DNA of 64,000 bases, taken from the NCBI RefSeq assembly GCF_001439805.1, contig NZ_JYLK01000019.1, positions 59,431 to 123,430 of the forward strand, given 5' to 3'. Under the pieces are notes generated by a model that was given only the letters and a program-made list of their open reading frames with translations, was not told the DNA's origin and searched no databases. Both the position numbers and the translations under genes were made by a program. Positions 29,195-37,667 of this stretch are shown piece by piece. Positions within the stretch are counted from its first letter, which is position 1. The number at the start of each line of letters is the position of its first letter. This DNA is from Pseudomonas trivialis (GTDB lineage Bacteria > Pseudomonadota > Gammaproteobacteria > Pseudomonadales > Pseudomonadaceae).

Positions 29195-30222
29195 GACTGA
29201 ACCTGATCGGAAGAAGTGGAGGTATGGGAAGACACCAGGCCGTCGACGACGACCACGGGTGCAGGTGCTGCCGGTTGGTTGCGCAGCACTTTTTCGATAA
29301 AGAAACGGGGGCGGGCGCGCACATCGCTGTACATGCGTCCCAGGTATTCACCCAGCAAACCCATGCCGATGAACTGGCCGCCGGTGAACACGAACAGCAC
29401 CGCGAACAGCACGAACATGCCGTCACCGGCCCACTGTGCACCGAAGGCCAGGCGCAGGATGACCAGCGCGAAGGCGAACAGCACGCCCAGCGCCGCCAGG
29501 CTGAAACCGACGATAGAGAGCAGGCGCAGTGGCGTGGTGGTCATGCAGGTGAGCAGGTCGAACATCAGGCTGACCAGGCGCATGGCGCTGTATTTGGATT
29601 CGCCGTGTTCACGCTCGGCGTGGTGCACCAGGATTTCCGTGGTGTGGCGGGCAAAGCCGTTGGCCAGGATTGGAATGAAGGTGCTGCGCTCGCGGCAGGC
29701 GAGCATGGCGTCGACGATGGTGCGGCGGTAGGCGCGCAACATGCAGCCGTAGTCAGTCATGGCCACGCCGGTGGAGCGCTGCACGGCGAGATTGATCAGG
29801 CGCGAAGGCCAGCGGCGAAAGGCCGAGTCCTGGCGATTGTTGCGCACCGTGGCGACCACGTCGTAGCCAAGGGCGGCTTGCTCGACCAGGCGCGGGATCT
29901 CTTCCGGCGGGTTTTGCAGGTCGGCGTCCAGGGTAATCACCACCTCGCCCCGGCATTGTTCGAAGCCGGCCATGATCGCGGCATGCTGGCCGTAGTTGCG
30001 GTTGAGGATCACCGCCACGATGTTGCTGCCTTGTTCGTTCGCCGCGTCTTCGAGCATCTGGGCCGAGTTGTCGCGGCTACCGTCATCCACCAGGATGATT
30101 TCGTATTCGTAGGCCAGTTGCTTGCAGGCGGCGGTAGTGCGACGCAGCAGTTCAGGCAGGCTCTCTTGCTCGTTGTAAACCGGGATAACGATCGACACGC
30201 AATGAATAGGGTAGGGTTTCAA
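29191..30222 (-). CDS. arnC: Undecaprenyl-phosphate 4-deoxy-4-formamido-L-arabinose transferase
   Basis: A 343-residue GT2 enzyme that moves L-Ara4FN from UDP to undecaprenyl phosphate at the inner-membrane face. It has VIPVYNEQESLPELL, the DDGSRD motif and the DxD-type LDADLQNPPEE, then two C-terminal transmembrane helices (SIVGFSLAALGVLFAFALVI and GMFVLFAVLFVFTGG). The start must be TTG at 30222, because no in-frame ATG exists upstream and MKPYPIHC matches family N-termini. A three-codon reading frame (ATG AAT CTT TGA, 30230-30219) overlaps this TTG. It is the first gene of the operon here. Confidence 0.94.
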   Translation of the reverse strand: MKPYPIHCVSIVIPVYNEQESLPELLRRTTAACKQLAYEYEIILVDDGSRDNSAQMLEDAANEQGSNIVAVILNRNYGQHAAIMAGFEQCRGEVVITLDADLQNPPEEIPRLVEQAALGYDVVATVRNNRQDSAFRRWPSRLINLAVQRSTGVAMTDYGCMLRAYRRTIVDAMLACRERSTFIPILANGFARHTTEILVHHAEREHGESKYSAMRLVSLMFDLLTCMTTTPLRLLSIVGFSLAALGVLFAFALVILRLAFGAQWAGDGMFVLFAVLFVFTGGQFIGMGLLGEYLGRMYSDVRARPRFFIEKVLRNQPAAPAPVVVVDGLVSSHTSTSSDQVQS

Positions 30223-30634
30223 AGATTCATGACCTCGGGGTTAGCGCAACTTGAAGCGTGAAAACAGCAGCAATCAGGGGGCGAACATGCAGGCCGCAGG
30301 TAACTGAGCGGTGCCAAAGCTGGAACATTATCAACAGGTTAGCCTGTATAGCGCGGTTTACTGTGAAGTACTGTGTTTAAGATTAAGCGCAAAAATGTTG
30401 AACAGATATGAAAGCCTGATGAAAAACTCGTTTATTTGACAGGTAGACAGCTAGGGTTCAGCTAAGCAGTCAGGGGCCTGCAGGCCAGATTTGGCAGGGA
30501 AAACGGGGACAGGTCGCCCTGCATTCAGGCCAACTTCATCTCCCGTGATCCGTCGCCGGATTTTATTCAACAATCTTCTCTGCATTGCGCCTCAAGTGCC
30601 GGTAAAGTAAGCCATCTCGTGCCAGGATAGTCGG
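30223..30634. promoter_or_regulatory. Intergenic region with arn promoter and direct-repeat operator candidate
   Basis: A 412-base gap between divergent genes. On the minus strand a direct repeat CACAGTA-N3-CACAGTA (30359-30375, period 10 bases) is followed 8-9 bases later by a -10-like TATACA (30346-30351). This is the geometry of an OmpR-family class II activator site. A CTTAAT element at 30380-30385 adjoins it. I see no canonical PmrA box (two CTTAA-type half-sites 11 bases apart) or PhoP box. The half toward 30635 must hold the promoter of the + gene; nothing distinctive was found there. Confidence 0.45.
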
Positions 30635-31453
30635 ATGAATAGCGTGCAGCTTTTGCGCGGCCAATTGCGGCCTGCGTTGATCGGTTTAATGATGACCGTA
30701 GCCTGTGTCGGTACGGTGAGGGCCGATGAAGGCGTGGCGCTCACGCCTGTCAATCAGGTGCCGGACGGCGTCGAAGTGCGCGGCAAGCAAGTGGCGGCGT
30801 TCACGTGGGATGATCGCCAGGGCAAGAACCTGCTGGTGCTCGCCGAACAAATCAGCGAGCGCGACGACGATGGCAGCCAATCGGCATTCGTCTACGCAGC
30901 GCAGTACCTGATCGATGGTGACCGCCCCAGGCGCATGTGGATGCTCTACGACGACGTACAACGCTGCGAATTCGATGCGGCGCTGCGTTTCGACATGGCG
31001 GCCACCAGGGTCACCGACCTGGCGGGAGACGGCAGCACCCAGGCCACCGTGGGCTATTCGCTGACCTGCGCCAGCGACGTAAGCCCCAATCAATTCAAGC
31101 TGATCATGCATGTGGGCAAGTCCCGGAAGTACCGGCTGCGCGGTGTCGACCGCTACGGTGCGGCGTGGTGGGACGAGGAGCTCGGCGCATTGCGCGGCAT
31201 GCCTCTGCCAACCGATTGCAGCGTGGCCGCGCAACAGGCACTGGTCAGCCAGTACAAGGAGCAGGGCACCGAACTGCCATTGCCGGGGTGCTATGGCGAT
31301 GAGAAAGACTTTGCCAAGGCCCCTGAGCGCTACCTGACTTTCATGCGCCAGCACTGGTTCGCACTGATGAAGCAGCAGGACACCGAGTGGGGCCAGGCGC
31401 AGACCCAGCCCCAGCCGCAGGAACCCACCGTAGACGAAGACTCGGCGCCGTGA
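30635..31453 (+). CDS. Periplasmic protein, possible M949_RS01915-family
   Basis: A 272-residue protein with a cleavable signal peptide (LIGLMMTVACVGTVRA, cleavage before DEGVAL). The mature part is polar, with FTWDDRQGKNLLVLAEQ, TRVTDLAGDGSTQATVGYSL and DVSPNQFKLIMHVGKSRKY. That pattern resembles proteins annotated as M949_RS01915-type surface polysaccharide biosynthesis proteins; I recall the pattern and have not aligned it. The C-terminal tail is Gln/Pro-rich. It diverges from the arn operon but no shared regulation is shown. Confidence 0.65.
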   Translation: MNSVQLLRGQLRPALIGLMMTVACVGTVRADEGVALTPVNQVPDGVEVRGKQVAAFTWDDRQGKNLLVLAEQISERDDDGSQSAFVYAAQYLIDGDRPRRMWMLYDDVQRCEFDAALRFDMAATRVTDLAGDGSTQATVGYSLTCASDVSPNQFKLIMHVGKSRKYRLRGVDRYGAAWWDEELGALRGMPLPTDCSVAAQQALVSQYKEQGTELPLPGCYGDEKDFAKAPERYLTFMRQHWFALMKQQDTEWGQAQTQPQPQEPTVDEDSAP

Positions 31454-31502
31454 TGTGGTGCGAGGGCTGATCCTGCGCTAGACTCAGGCCTCGCCAATTC
31501 AC

Positions 31503-31542
31503 TAAATACCTCGACTAATCAATGGATTGCTCGTGGTATTTA
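31503..31542. promoter_or_regulatory. Inverted repeat before the integrase gene
   Basis: TAAATACC at 31503-31510 and GGTATTTA at 31535-31542 form perfect 8-bp arms 24 bases apart, ending 19 bases before the integrase start. It could be an operator or a recombinase-binding pair. Confidence 0.35.
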
Positions 31543-31561
31543 ATCCAAAGGCTGATCTACC

Positions 31562-32476
31562 TTGACTGAGTCTATCCACAACCCGCTGACCCTCTACCTC
31601 ACCCGCCTGGCCCCCTCCAGCCAACTGACCATGCGCTACGTGCTGCAAGACGCGGCCGACCGCCTGGGTTTCGAAGACACCAACCTCGAAGACATCGACT
31701 GGCACCATCTGCAACCCGAACAGGTGATCGCCCTGGTTGCCGCCCTGCGCGAAGACGGCTACGCGCCCAATACCTCATCGCTGTATGTGAATGCCGTACG
31801 CGGGGTGATGAACGAGGCATGGCGCATGAGCCTGATCAGCCAGGAGCATCTGCTGAAAATGCGCACGGTCAAGGCTACCCCAGGCAGCCGTTTGAGCCAG
31901 GGTCGCAACCTGCGGCGTACGCTGATCCGCGAAATGATGGACGTGTGCGCCGCCGATCCTCGCCCCCAGGGCCTGCGCGATGCGGCGGTGATCGGCATTC
32001 TGTACGGTTCGGGAATGCGCAAGTCAGAGTCGGTGAACCTGGATCTGGCGCAGATCAATTTTCAGGAGCGCAGCCTGCGGGTGATCGGCAAGGGCAACAA
32101 GGAACTGGTCAAGTACGCGCCGGATTGGGCCTTCGCCAAGCTAACGGCCTGGCTGGACTTTCGCCGCGAACAGCTCAAGGAGGGCGAGCAGGACGACAGT
32201 TTCCTGTTCAACCGTATACGCCGGGGCAGCCATATCACCCGCGAGCGCATCACCAAGCATGCGATCTATTACATCGCTCGCCAGCGCGGGGAGCAGGTGG
32301 GCGTCAAGATCATGCCCCACGACTTTCGCCGCTCGTTCATCACGCGGGTGATCGAGGAGCATGACCTGTCGATTGCACAGAAGCTGGCACACCACACCAA
32401 TATCCAGACCACCGCCAGTTATGACGTGCGTGGGGATAACGAGCGGCGGCGCGCGGTGGACAGGTTCGACCTGTAG
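31562..32476 (+). CDS. Tyrosine recombinase (XerC/D-like integrase)
   Basis: A 304-residue site-specific recombinase with an N-terminal SAM-like core-binding domain (~1-105) and a C-terminal catalytic domain. All active-site residues are visible: Arg153 in YGSGMRKSE, Lys178 in IGKGNKE, His253 and Arg256 in MPHDFRRSF, His278 in LAHHTN and nucleophile Tyr287 in TTASYD. Translation appears to begin at TTG 31562. No prophage, ICE or transposon genes surround it. Its length is Xer-like, and the dif site lies 8.4 kb away. It could serve an element now lost, or act as an accessory Xer protein. Confidence 0.85.
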   Translation: MTESIHNPLTLYLTRLAPSSQLTMRYVLQDAADRLGFEDTNLEDIDWHHLQPEQVIALVAALREDGYAPNTSSLYVNAVRGVMNEAWRMSLISQEHLLKMRTVKATPGSRLSQGRNLRRTLIREMMDVCAADPRPQGLRDAAVIGILYGSGMRKSESVNLDLAQINFQERSLRVIGKGNKELVKYAPDWAFAKLTAWLDFRREQLKEGEQDDSFLFNRIRRGSHITRERITKHAIYYIARQRGEQVGVKIMPHDFRRSFITRVIEEHDLSIAQKLAHHTNIQTTASYDVRGDNERRRAVDRFDL

Positions 32477-32499
32477 CTGCCTTCAGCTTGATGAAGATC

Positions 32500-32535
32500 A
32501 AAATGCAGGAGGGGCTTGCCCCCTCCCACATGGGT
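32500..32535. repeat. REP-type palindrome
   Basis: GGAGGGGCTTGCCCCCTCC, within ATGCAGGAG...CTCCCACAT, is the common GGAGGGGGCTTGCCCCCTCC repeat of fluorescens-group genomes. It stands between the convergent integrase and SDR genes and probably acts as a bidirectional 3' boundary. Confidence 0.75.
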
Positions 32536-32547
32536 TTTGCGTGGGGC

Positions 32548-33405
32548 TTAGAGGATGGGTTTACCACCGGTCACCGCGTAGCGCGAGCCGGAGATGTAAC
32601 TGGCCTCGTCCGAGGCAAGCAATACGTAGATCGGCGCCACTTCCACCGGTTGGCCTGGTCGGCCCAGTGGGGTTTCGCTGCCGAAACTCTGCACATCCTC
32701 ATCGGTCATGGTGGCCACGATCAGCGGCGTCCAGATCGGACCGGGGGCGACACTGTTGACGCGAATCCCCTTGCTGCCCAGCAACTGAGCCAGGCCACCG
32801 GTGAAGTTGGCGATGGCGCCCTTGGTGGCAGCGTAGGCCAGCAGGGTCGGCTTGGGCATGTCGGAGTTGACCGAACTGGTGTTGATGATCGAACTGCCGG
32901 CTTTCATATGGGGCAGGGCGGCCTTGCAGATGCGAAACATCGCAGTGATGTTGATATCGAAGGTCTTGACCCATTCCTCATCCTCGATCTCTTCGAGGGT
33001 TTCGTGGTTCATCTGGAAGGCGGCATTGTTGACCAGTACATCAATGCGGCCGAACTGCTCGACGGTCTTGTCCACCAGCGCCTGGCAGGTGACCTTCTGC
33101 GCAATGTCGCCGGGCAGCAACAGGCACTGACGGCCGGCTTCTTCAACCCAGCGCGCGGTTTCCCGGGCGTCTTCGTGCTCGTCGAGGTAGGCGATGGCCA
33201 CATCGGCGCCTTCACGGGCGAACGCGATGGCGACGGCGCGACCGATGCCGCTGTCGGCGCCGGTAATCAGCGCGATCTTGTTGGCCAGCCGACCGGAGCC
33301 TTTGTAGCTCTGTTCGCCGCAGTCGGGATAAGGATCCATCTTCTTTTGAGTGCCTGGCACGGCTTGGGCTTGTGGGGCGAAGGGAGGGCGTGGGTAATCA
33401 GTCAT
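32548..33405 (-). CDS. SDR family oxidoreductase (YhdF/YghA-like)
   Basis: A 285-residue NAD(P)-dependent dehydrogenase with the ~45-residue N-terminal extension typical of the YghA/YhdF group (PPFAPQAQAVPG, KMDPYPDCGEQSYKGSGRL). The cofactor motif is TGADSGIGRAVA, with catalytic Ser, Tyr and Lys in NTSSVNSD and YAATKGA. I start at 33405 because GGAG lies 7 bases ahead; an ATG at 33417 overlaps that ribosome site. These proteins are often stress-induced. The substrate is unknown. Confidence 0.88.
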   Translation of the reverse strand: MTDYPRPPFAPQAQAVPGTQKKMDPYPDCGEQSYKGSGRLANKIALITGADSGIGRAVAIAFAREGADVAIAYLDEHEDARETARWVEEAGRQCLLLPGDIAQKVTCQALVDKTVEQFGRIDVLVNNAAFQMNHETLEEIEDEEWVKTFDINITAMFRICKAALPHMKAGSSIINTSSVNSDMPKPTLLAYAATKGAIANFTGGLAQLLGSKGIRVNSVAPGPIWTPLIVATMTDEDVQSFGSETPLGRPGQPVEVAPIYVLLASDEASYISGSRYAVTGGKPIL

Positions 33406-33609
33406 AACAATCTCCATAGAGTTCCAAGGGTGCTATGGGATTAGTAGTTCGGGCCCTGGCGATAGTTGTGATGGATGCGGCTCAGGCCCGACGAATGGTT
33501 GGCATTCAAACGGCGCGGCGTTGAAATTTATCTAAAAAACCCGCCGAACCTGCCGATAACGCTACTAGCGGTAGGACCGCCCATCGGCGGTTCAGGCAGG
33601 GGATAAGGC

Positions 33610-35223
33610 ATGACGATCAGACTACGCTTGATGTTGTTGATTGCGACTGGACTGCTTGCGGCGTTGGTCATGAGCTTGACCGGTTACCTGGGCAACACCC
33701 GGATGGGCGATGCCGTGGCCGATAACGCGGTGAGCATGACCGTGCTGCGCAACCACATGGAAGCCGACATGATGCACGATGCCCTGCGCGCCGATGTGCT
33801 GTCGGCAATGCTGGTGGGCTTGGGCAAGAGCACCAGCACCAAGGCCGAGGTCACCCAGTCGCTGAAAGAACATGCCGACCACTTTCGCCAGGTGCTGGGC
33901 GATAACCTCAAGCTGCCGCTGGACGACACGCTCAAGACCAGCCTGGAAAAACTCCAGCCCACCCTGGACACCTATATCAGCGCGGGCGAGCGCATCGTCG
34001 CCCTGGCGCTGGATAATCCCGAGGCCGCTCGCGGCGAGCTGGACACGTTCAACAGCGCGTTCAGTCATCTGGAAGACCAGATGGCGGCCCTGAGCGAGGT
34101 GATCGAAAGCAAAACCGAACAGAGCGGCGCAAGCACCCGGCAAACCCTCAGCAATGCCAACCTGACCCTGGGCGCAGTGTTGATCGTCAGCCTGTTGCTG
34201 CTGCTGGCGCAGGGCCGCTGGGTGATCCTCAGCATCATGGGGCCGCTGCAGACCGCGAGCAGGATTGCCGCGAGCATCGCCAGGGGCAACTTGAGCGAGC
34301 CGATCACCGAGCCGCGGCGCAAGGACGAAGCGGGCATGCTGATCAGCAGCCTGGCGACCATGCAGCGCGACTTGCGCGGCATGATCGAGGTAGTGCGCAG
34401 CAACGCCCATGAGGTCAACCACATGAGCGAACAACTGAGTCACGGCTGCCATGAAGTTGCCAACAGCAGCCAGCAGCAAAGCGGCGCGGCCAGCACCATG
34501 GCGGCTGCCGCCAGCGAAATGACTGCCAGCATCGAGGAAATTACCCGGCATGCCGGGCGTGCCCTGGACATGGCCAATCAGGCCGAAGCCCTGGCCAAGG
34601 ATGGTGGTCGGGTGATCCATCAGGTGGTCAACGACATGGGCGGTATCGCCCGCTCGGCGCAGCAATCGGCTCAGGTTATCCGGACTCTGGACAAAGAATC
34701 CGAGGCGATCTACAGCATCATCCAGGTGATCAAGGGCATCGCCGACCAGACCAACCTGCTGGCGCTGAACGCCGCGATCGAAGCGGCCCGCGCCGGTGAG
34801 CAGGGGCGCGGCTTTGCGGTGGTGGCCGATGAAGTGCGCAGCCTCGCAGGCCGCACCAGCGCGTCGACCCAGGAAATTGCCAGCATGGTAGAGCGCATTC
34901 AACAGAGTACGCGCGAGGCGGTGACCAGCATGGAGGAGGGCGTCGCCCAGGTGGACAAAGGCATGGCCGTGACCGCCGAGGTCGAGCGCGCCATTCGCGA
35001 AATCCTGCAGGCCACCCTCAGCACCACCGAGCTGGTCAACGATATTTCGCGCACCATCGGCGAGCAGAGCCTGGCCAGCAATGAAATTTCCCATCAAGTC
35101 GAGATGATCGCTGGGATGTCGCAGAACAACAGCCGGGTGATCGGCGAGACGGCATCGACCACCGACCATTTGTCCGGCTTGGCCGGCAAGTTGTCGCAAT
35201 CGGTGGATCGGTTCAGTTTGTAA
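33610..35223 (+). CDS. Methyl-accepting chemotaxis protein (four-helix-bundle sensor)
   Basis: A 537-residue chemoreceptor. TM1 spans ~7-26, a helical periplasmic sensor ~30-185 is of four-helix-bundle type, TM2 spans ~187-201, and HAMP follows at ~205-260. The cytoplasmic signalling domain has its hairpin tip at ~372-412, IADQTNLLALNAAIEAARAG. It feeds CheA/CheW. There is no C-terminal CheR/CheB pentapeptide tether. A strong terminator follows directly, and no metabolic gene is co-transcribed, so the ligand cannot be guessed. Confidence 0.92.
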   Translation: MTIRLRLMLLIATGLLAALVMSLTGYLGNTRMGDAVADNAVSMTVLRNHMEADMMHDALRADVLSAMLVGLGKSTSTKAEVTQSLKEHADHFRQVLGDNLKLPLDDTLKTSLEKLQPTLDTYISAGERIVALALDNPEAARGELDTFNSAFSHLEDQMAALSEVIESKTEQSGASTRQTLSNANLTLGAVLIVSLLLLLAQGRWVILSIMGPLQTASRIAASIARGNLSEPITEPRRKDEAGMLISSLATMQRDLRGMIEVVRSNAHEVNHMSEQLSHGCHEVANSSQQQSGAASTMAAAASEMTASIEEITRHAGRALDMANQAEALAKDGGRVIHQVVNDMGGIARSAQQSAQVIRTLDKESEAIYSIIQVIKGIADQTNLLALNAAIEAARAGEQGRGFAVVADEVRSLAGRTSASTQEIASMVERIQQSTREAVTSMEEGVAQVDKGMAVTAEVERAIREILQATLSTTELVNDISRTIGEQSLASNEISHQVEMIAGMSQNNSRVIGETASTTDHLSGLAGKLSQSVDRFSL

Positions 35224-35240
35224 GGTTCGTAGCGCAACCC

Positions 35241-35269
35241 GCCGGCCCACGATGGGCCGGCTTTTTTTT
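35241..35269 (+). terminator. Rho-independent terminator after the chemoreceptor gene
   Basis: GCCGGCCCA-CGA-TGGGCCGGC at 35241-35261 is a perfect 9-bp GC-rich stem followed by eight T residues, 18 bases after the stop codon. Confidence 0.93.
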
Positions 35270-35318
35270 GCGCGAACGCCATGCACTACCGAAAAAAAGA
35301 TTGAATATTCACACCATA

Positions 35319-35334
35319 TGTTATTTAAATAACA
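35319..35334. promoter_or_regulatory. Palindromic operator of the deoK promoter
   Basis: TGTTATTTAAATAACA is a perfect 16-bp palindrome, 53 bases before deoK. It overlaps a plausible -10 (TATTTA) 16 bases after the -35-like TTGAAT (35301). Related sequences in the deoQ-deoC gap make DeoQ the likely binder. Confidence 0.75.
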
Positions 35335-35386
35335 AAACAAAAGCGGCACGACCTGCCTGGCCGTGCCGCAACAAGGTGGAATAGCA

Positions 35387-36307
35387 ATGAGCAAGATCGC
35401 AGTCATCGGCAGCAACATGGTGGATTTGATTACCTACATCGACCGCATGCCGGTTCAGGGCGAAACCCTGGAAGCGCCGGACTTCGCCCTCGGTTGTGGT
35501 GGCAAGGGCGCCAACCAGGCGGTGGCGGCTGCCAAGCTCGGTTCCCGGGTGCTGATGTTGAGCAAGGTGGGTGACGACATGTTTGCCGACAACACCCTGG
35601 CCAATTTTCAGCGCTTTGGTATCGATACCCGCTATGTGCAGCGAGTGCCTGGCGTCTCCAGTGGCGTGGCACCCATCTTCGTGCGCTCGGACTCCCATAA
35701 CAGCATTCTCATCGTCAAGGGCGCCAATGCGCATCTGGCGCCGGCGGACATTGATGCTGCAGCGGCCGAGTTACGTGAGTGCGCGCTGATCGTGCTGCAA
35801 CTGGAGATCCGACTGGAGACGGTCTACTACGCCATCGAGTTCGCGCGCCGGCATGGCATCGCGGTGCTGCTCAATCCGGCGCCGGCCCTGGCGGGGTTGA
35901 GCCCTGAGCATCTGGCGCAACTGGATTTTCTGATCCCCAACGAATCGGAGTTGGCGCTGATCACCGGGCAGGTGGTGGACTCGCCGGCCACCGCTCAAAC
36001 CGCTGCACGCACATTGGTTGCCAGTGGCATTCGCCACGTCATCGTCACCCTGGGCGAACAGGGGGCACTGTACGTGGGCGAGGAGGGCGAGTTCCGCGTG
36101 CCGGGCCGCCAGGTTGCGGCCCGTGACACCACGGGCGCCGGGGATGCCTTTATCGGTTGCTTCATTCACCACTGGAACCGCGACGGCAATATTCAGCAGG
36201 CCATGGAACAGGCTGTGGCGTACTCGGCATGCTCGGTCATGGCGCTGGGCACGCAGTCTTCCTATCCCGACAGCGAAGCGTTCGCGCGCTTCCAGCAACA
36301 GCCGTAA
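35387..36307 (+). CDS. deoK: Deoxyribokinase (PfkB/ribokinase family)
   Basis: A 306-residue PfkB-family sugar kinase. It has the substrate signature GGKGANQAVAAAKLG and the ATP/anion-hole motif DTTGAGDAF with catalytic Asp253. It phosphorylates a pentose; the neighbours (permease, DUF4432 protein, DeoR-type repressor, deoxyribose-phosphate aldolase) point to 2-deoxy-D-ribose. I use ATG 35387, with AAGGTGGA 6 bases upstream. It is the first gene of deoK-deoP-deoX, under the palindromic operator at 35319. Ribokinase activity is the alternative, but deoC favours deoxyribose. Confidence 0.88.
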   Translation: MSKIAVIGSNMVDLITYIDRMPVQGETLEAPDFALGCGGKGANQAVAAAKLGSRVLMLSKVGDDMFADNTLANFQRFGIDTRYVQRVPGVSSGVAPIFVRSDSHNSILIVKGANAHLAPADIDAAAAELRECALIVLQLEIRLETVYYAIEFARRHGIAVLLNPAPALAGLSPEHLAQLDFLIPNESELALITGQVVDSPATAQTAARTLVASGIRHVIVTLGEQGALYVGEEGEFRVPGRQVAARDTTGAGDAFIGCFIHHWNRDGNIQQAMEQAVAYSACSVMALGTQSSYPDSEAFARFQQQP

Positions 36308-36335
36308 CACCCTCATCCCAGCCCGGAGAACAATA

Positions 36336-37667
36336 ATGAACAAACCTGCGCTGCAACAGACACCCGACGGTTTCTACCTGAATCGCACACCCTGGTTCGC
36401 CTTTATTCTGCTGTGCAGCATCTTTGCACTGTGGGCCGCTGCGGCGAGCATGAACGACGTGCTGATCGCGCATTTCAAGAAAGCGTTTTTGCTCAGTGAT
36501 TTTCAGACCGCGTTCGTCCAGTCGGCGTTTTACCTGGGCTATTTTTTCGTGGCCATTCCGGCTGCGATGGTGGTGCGACGCTTCAGCTACAAGAGCACGA
36601 TTCTGATCGGGCTGTTGTTGTACATGCTCGGCTGCCTGCTGTTTTTTCCGGCGGCGTCCACCGCCAAGTACGGCATGTTCCTGCTGGCGCTGTTCGTGAT
36701 CGCTGCGGGCCTGTCGTTTCTGGAAACCGCCTGCAACACCTACTCAACGCTGATGGGCCCACGGGAAACCGGCACGCGGCGCCTGAACATCTCGCAGACC
36801 TTTCACCCGTTCGGCGCGATGGCCGGTGTGTATGTGGGCAGCTTTGTGATGTTCAAGTCCACGGACGCCACCACCGAACAGCTGACGCAGATGAGTGCCA
36901 CCGAGGCGGCGGTGCAGCAGTTGCAGATGATCCAGTCCACCTTGCTGCCCTACAAGTGGATGATTGCCGTACTGGTGCTGATGTTTATTCTGGTCGCCAT
37001 CACCCGTTTCCCCGCCTGCAAGGGCAATAAAACCGCCGACAGCAAGCCGGGCAGCGTGCGTCAAAGCCTTGGTCGCCTGTGGCGTAACCCGCGTTTTACC
37101 TTTGGCGTACTGGCGCAGTTTCTGTATGTGGGGGCTCAGGTCGGCGTGTGGAGCTTCACCATTCGCCTGGCCATGCAAATGGGCGGCATGAATGAGCGCA
37201 GCGCTTCATGGTTTCTGATGACCACCTTTGCCGCCTACTTTGTCGGCAAGATGATCGCCAACCTGTTGATGCGCCGTCTGCACCCGGCCAAGGTTCTGGC
37301 GATCTACGGTGTGCTGTGCATCGTGCTGCTGGCCTACACCATTCTGGTGCCGAATATCTCGGCGGTGTATGCGGCCGTCGGCGTGAGCATTTTCCTCGGT
37401 CCCTGCTGGCCGACCATTTATGGCCTGACCATTGATGGCCTGGGTGACGACACCGGCGTCGGCGGTTCATTGCTGGTAATGAGCATCGTTGGCGGCGGGG
37501 TGATTCCGATCTTCCAGGGCCTGCTGTCAGACGCCAGCGGCGGCAATATGCAACTGGCCTACAGCGTGCCGTTGCTGTGCTTTATCGTGATTGTCATCTA
37601 TGCGCTCAAGTGCATGCGCCAGCCAGGCCGCGAGCCGTTGACGGCAGCCGGGGCGGTGGCCTCATGA
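36336..37667 (+). CDS. deoP: Deoxyribose permease (FucP-like MFS transporter)
   Basis: A 443-residue major-facilitator protein of the FHS/FucP type with about 12 helices (e.g. FAFILLCSIFALWAAAASMN, QTAFVQSAFYLGYFFVAIPA) and the FucP-family FLETACNTYSTLMGP segment. It probably imports deoxyribose by proton symport. The start is ATG 36336 with CGGAG upstream; the longer open frame from 36018 overlaps deoK and is spurious. The deoX start overlaps its stop in ATGA. Confidence 0.88.
   Translation: MNKPALQQTPDGFYLNRTPWFAFILLCSIFALWAAAASMNDVLIAHFKKAFLLSDFQTAFVQSAFYLGYFFVAIPAAMVVRRFSYKSTILIGLLLYMLGCLLFFPAASTAKYGMFLLALFVIAAGLSFLETACNTYSTLMGPRETGTRRLNISQTFHPFGAMAGVYVGSFVMFKSTDATTEQLTQMSATEAAVQQLQMIQSTLLPYKWMIAVLVLMFILVAITRFPACKGNKTADSKPGSVRQSLGRLWRNPRFTFGVLAQFLYVGAQVGVWSFTIRLAMQMGGMNERSASWFLMTTFAAYFVGKMIANLLMRRLHPAKVLAIYGVLCIVLLAYTILVPNISAVYAAVGVSIFLGPCWPTIYGLTIDGLGDDTGVGGSLLVMSIVGGGVIPIFQGLLSDASGGNMQLAYSVPLLCFIVIVIYALKCMRQPGREPLTAAGAVAS

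Noticed and set aside
30300..30400. PmrA or PhoP box before arnC
   Set aside because: CTTAAT is followed at once by CTTAAA (period 6), not with the 11-base period of PmrA boxes; GTTTA elements are 19 bases apart, not 11.
32512..32530. Reverse-oriented FtsK octamer CCCTCCCA left of dif
   Set aside because: It misses the last consensus base and is part of a REP palindrome.
33622..35418. 598-codon minus frame across the chemoreceptor
   Set aside because: Shadow of the MCP gene and its terminator; composition is not protein-like.
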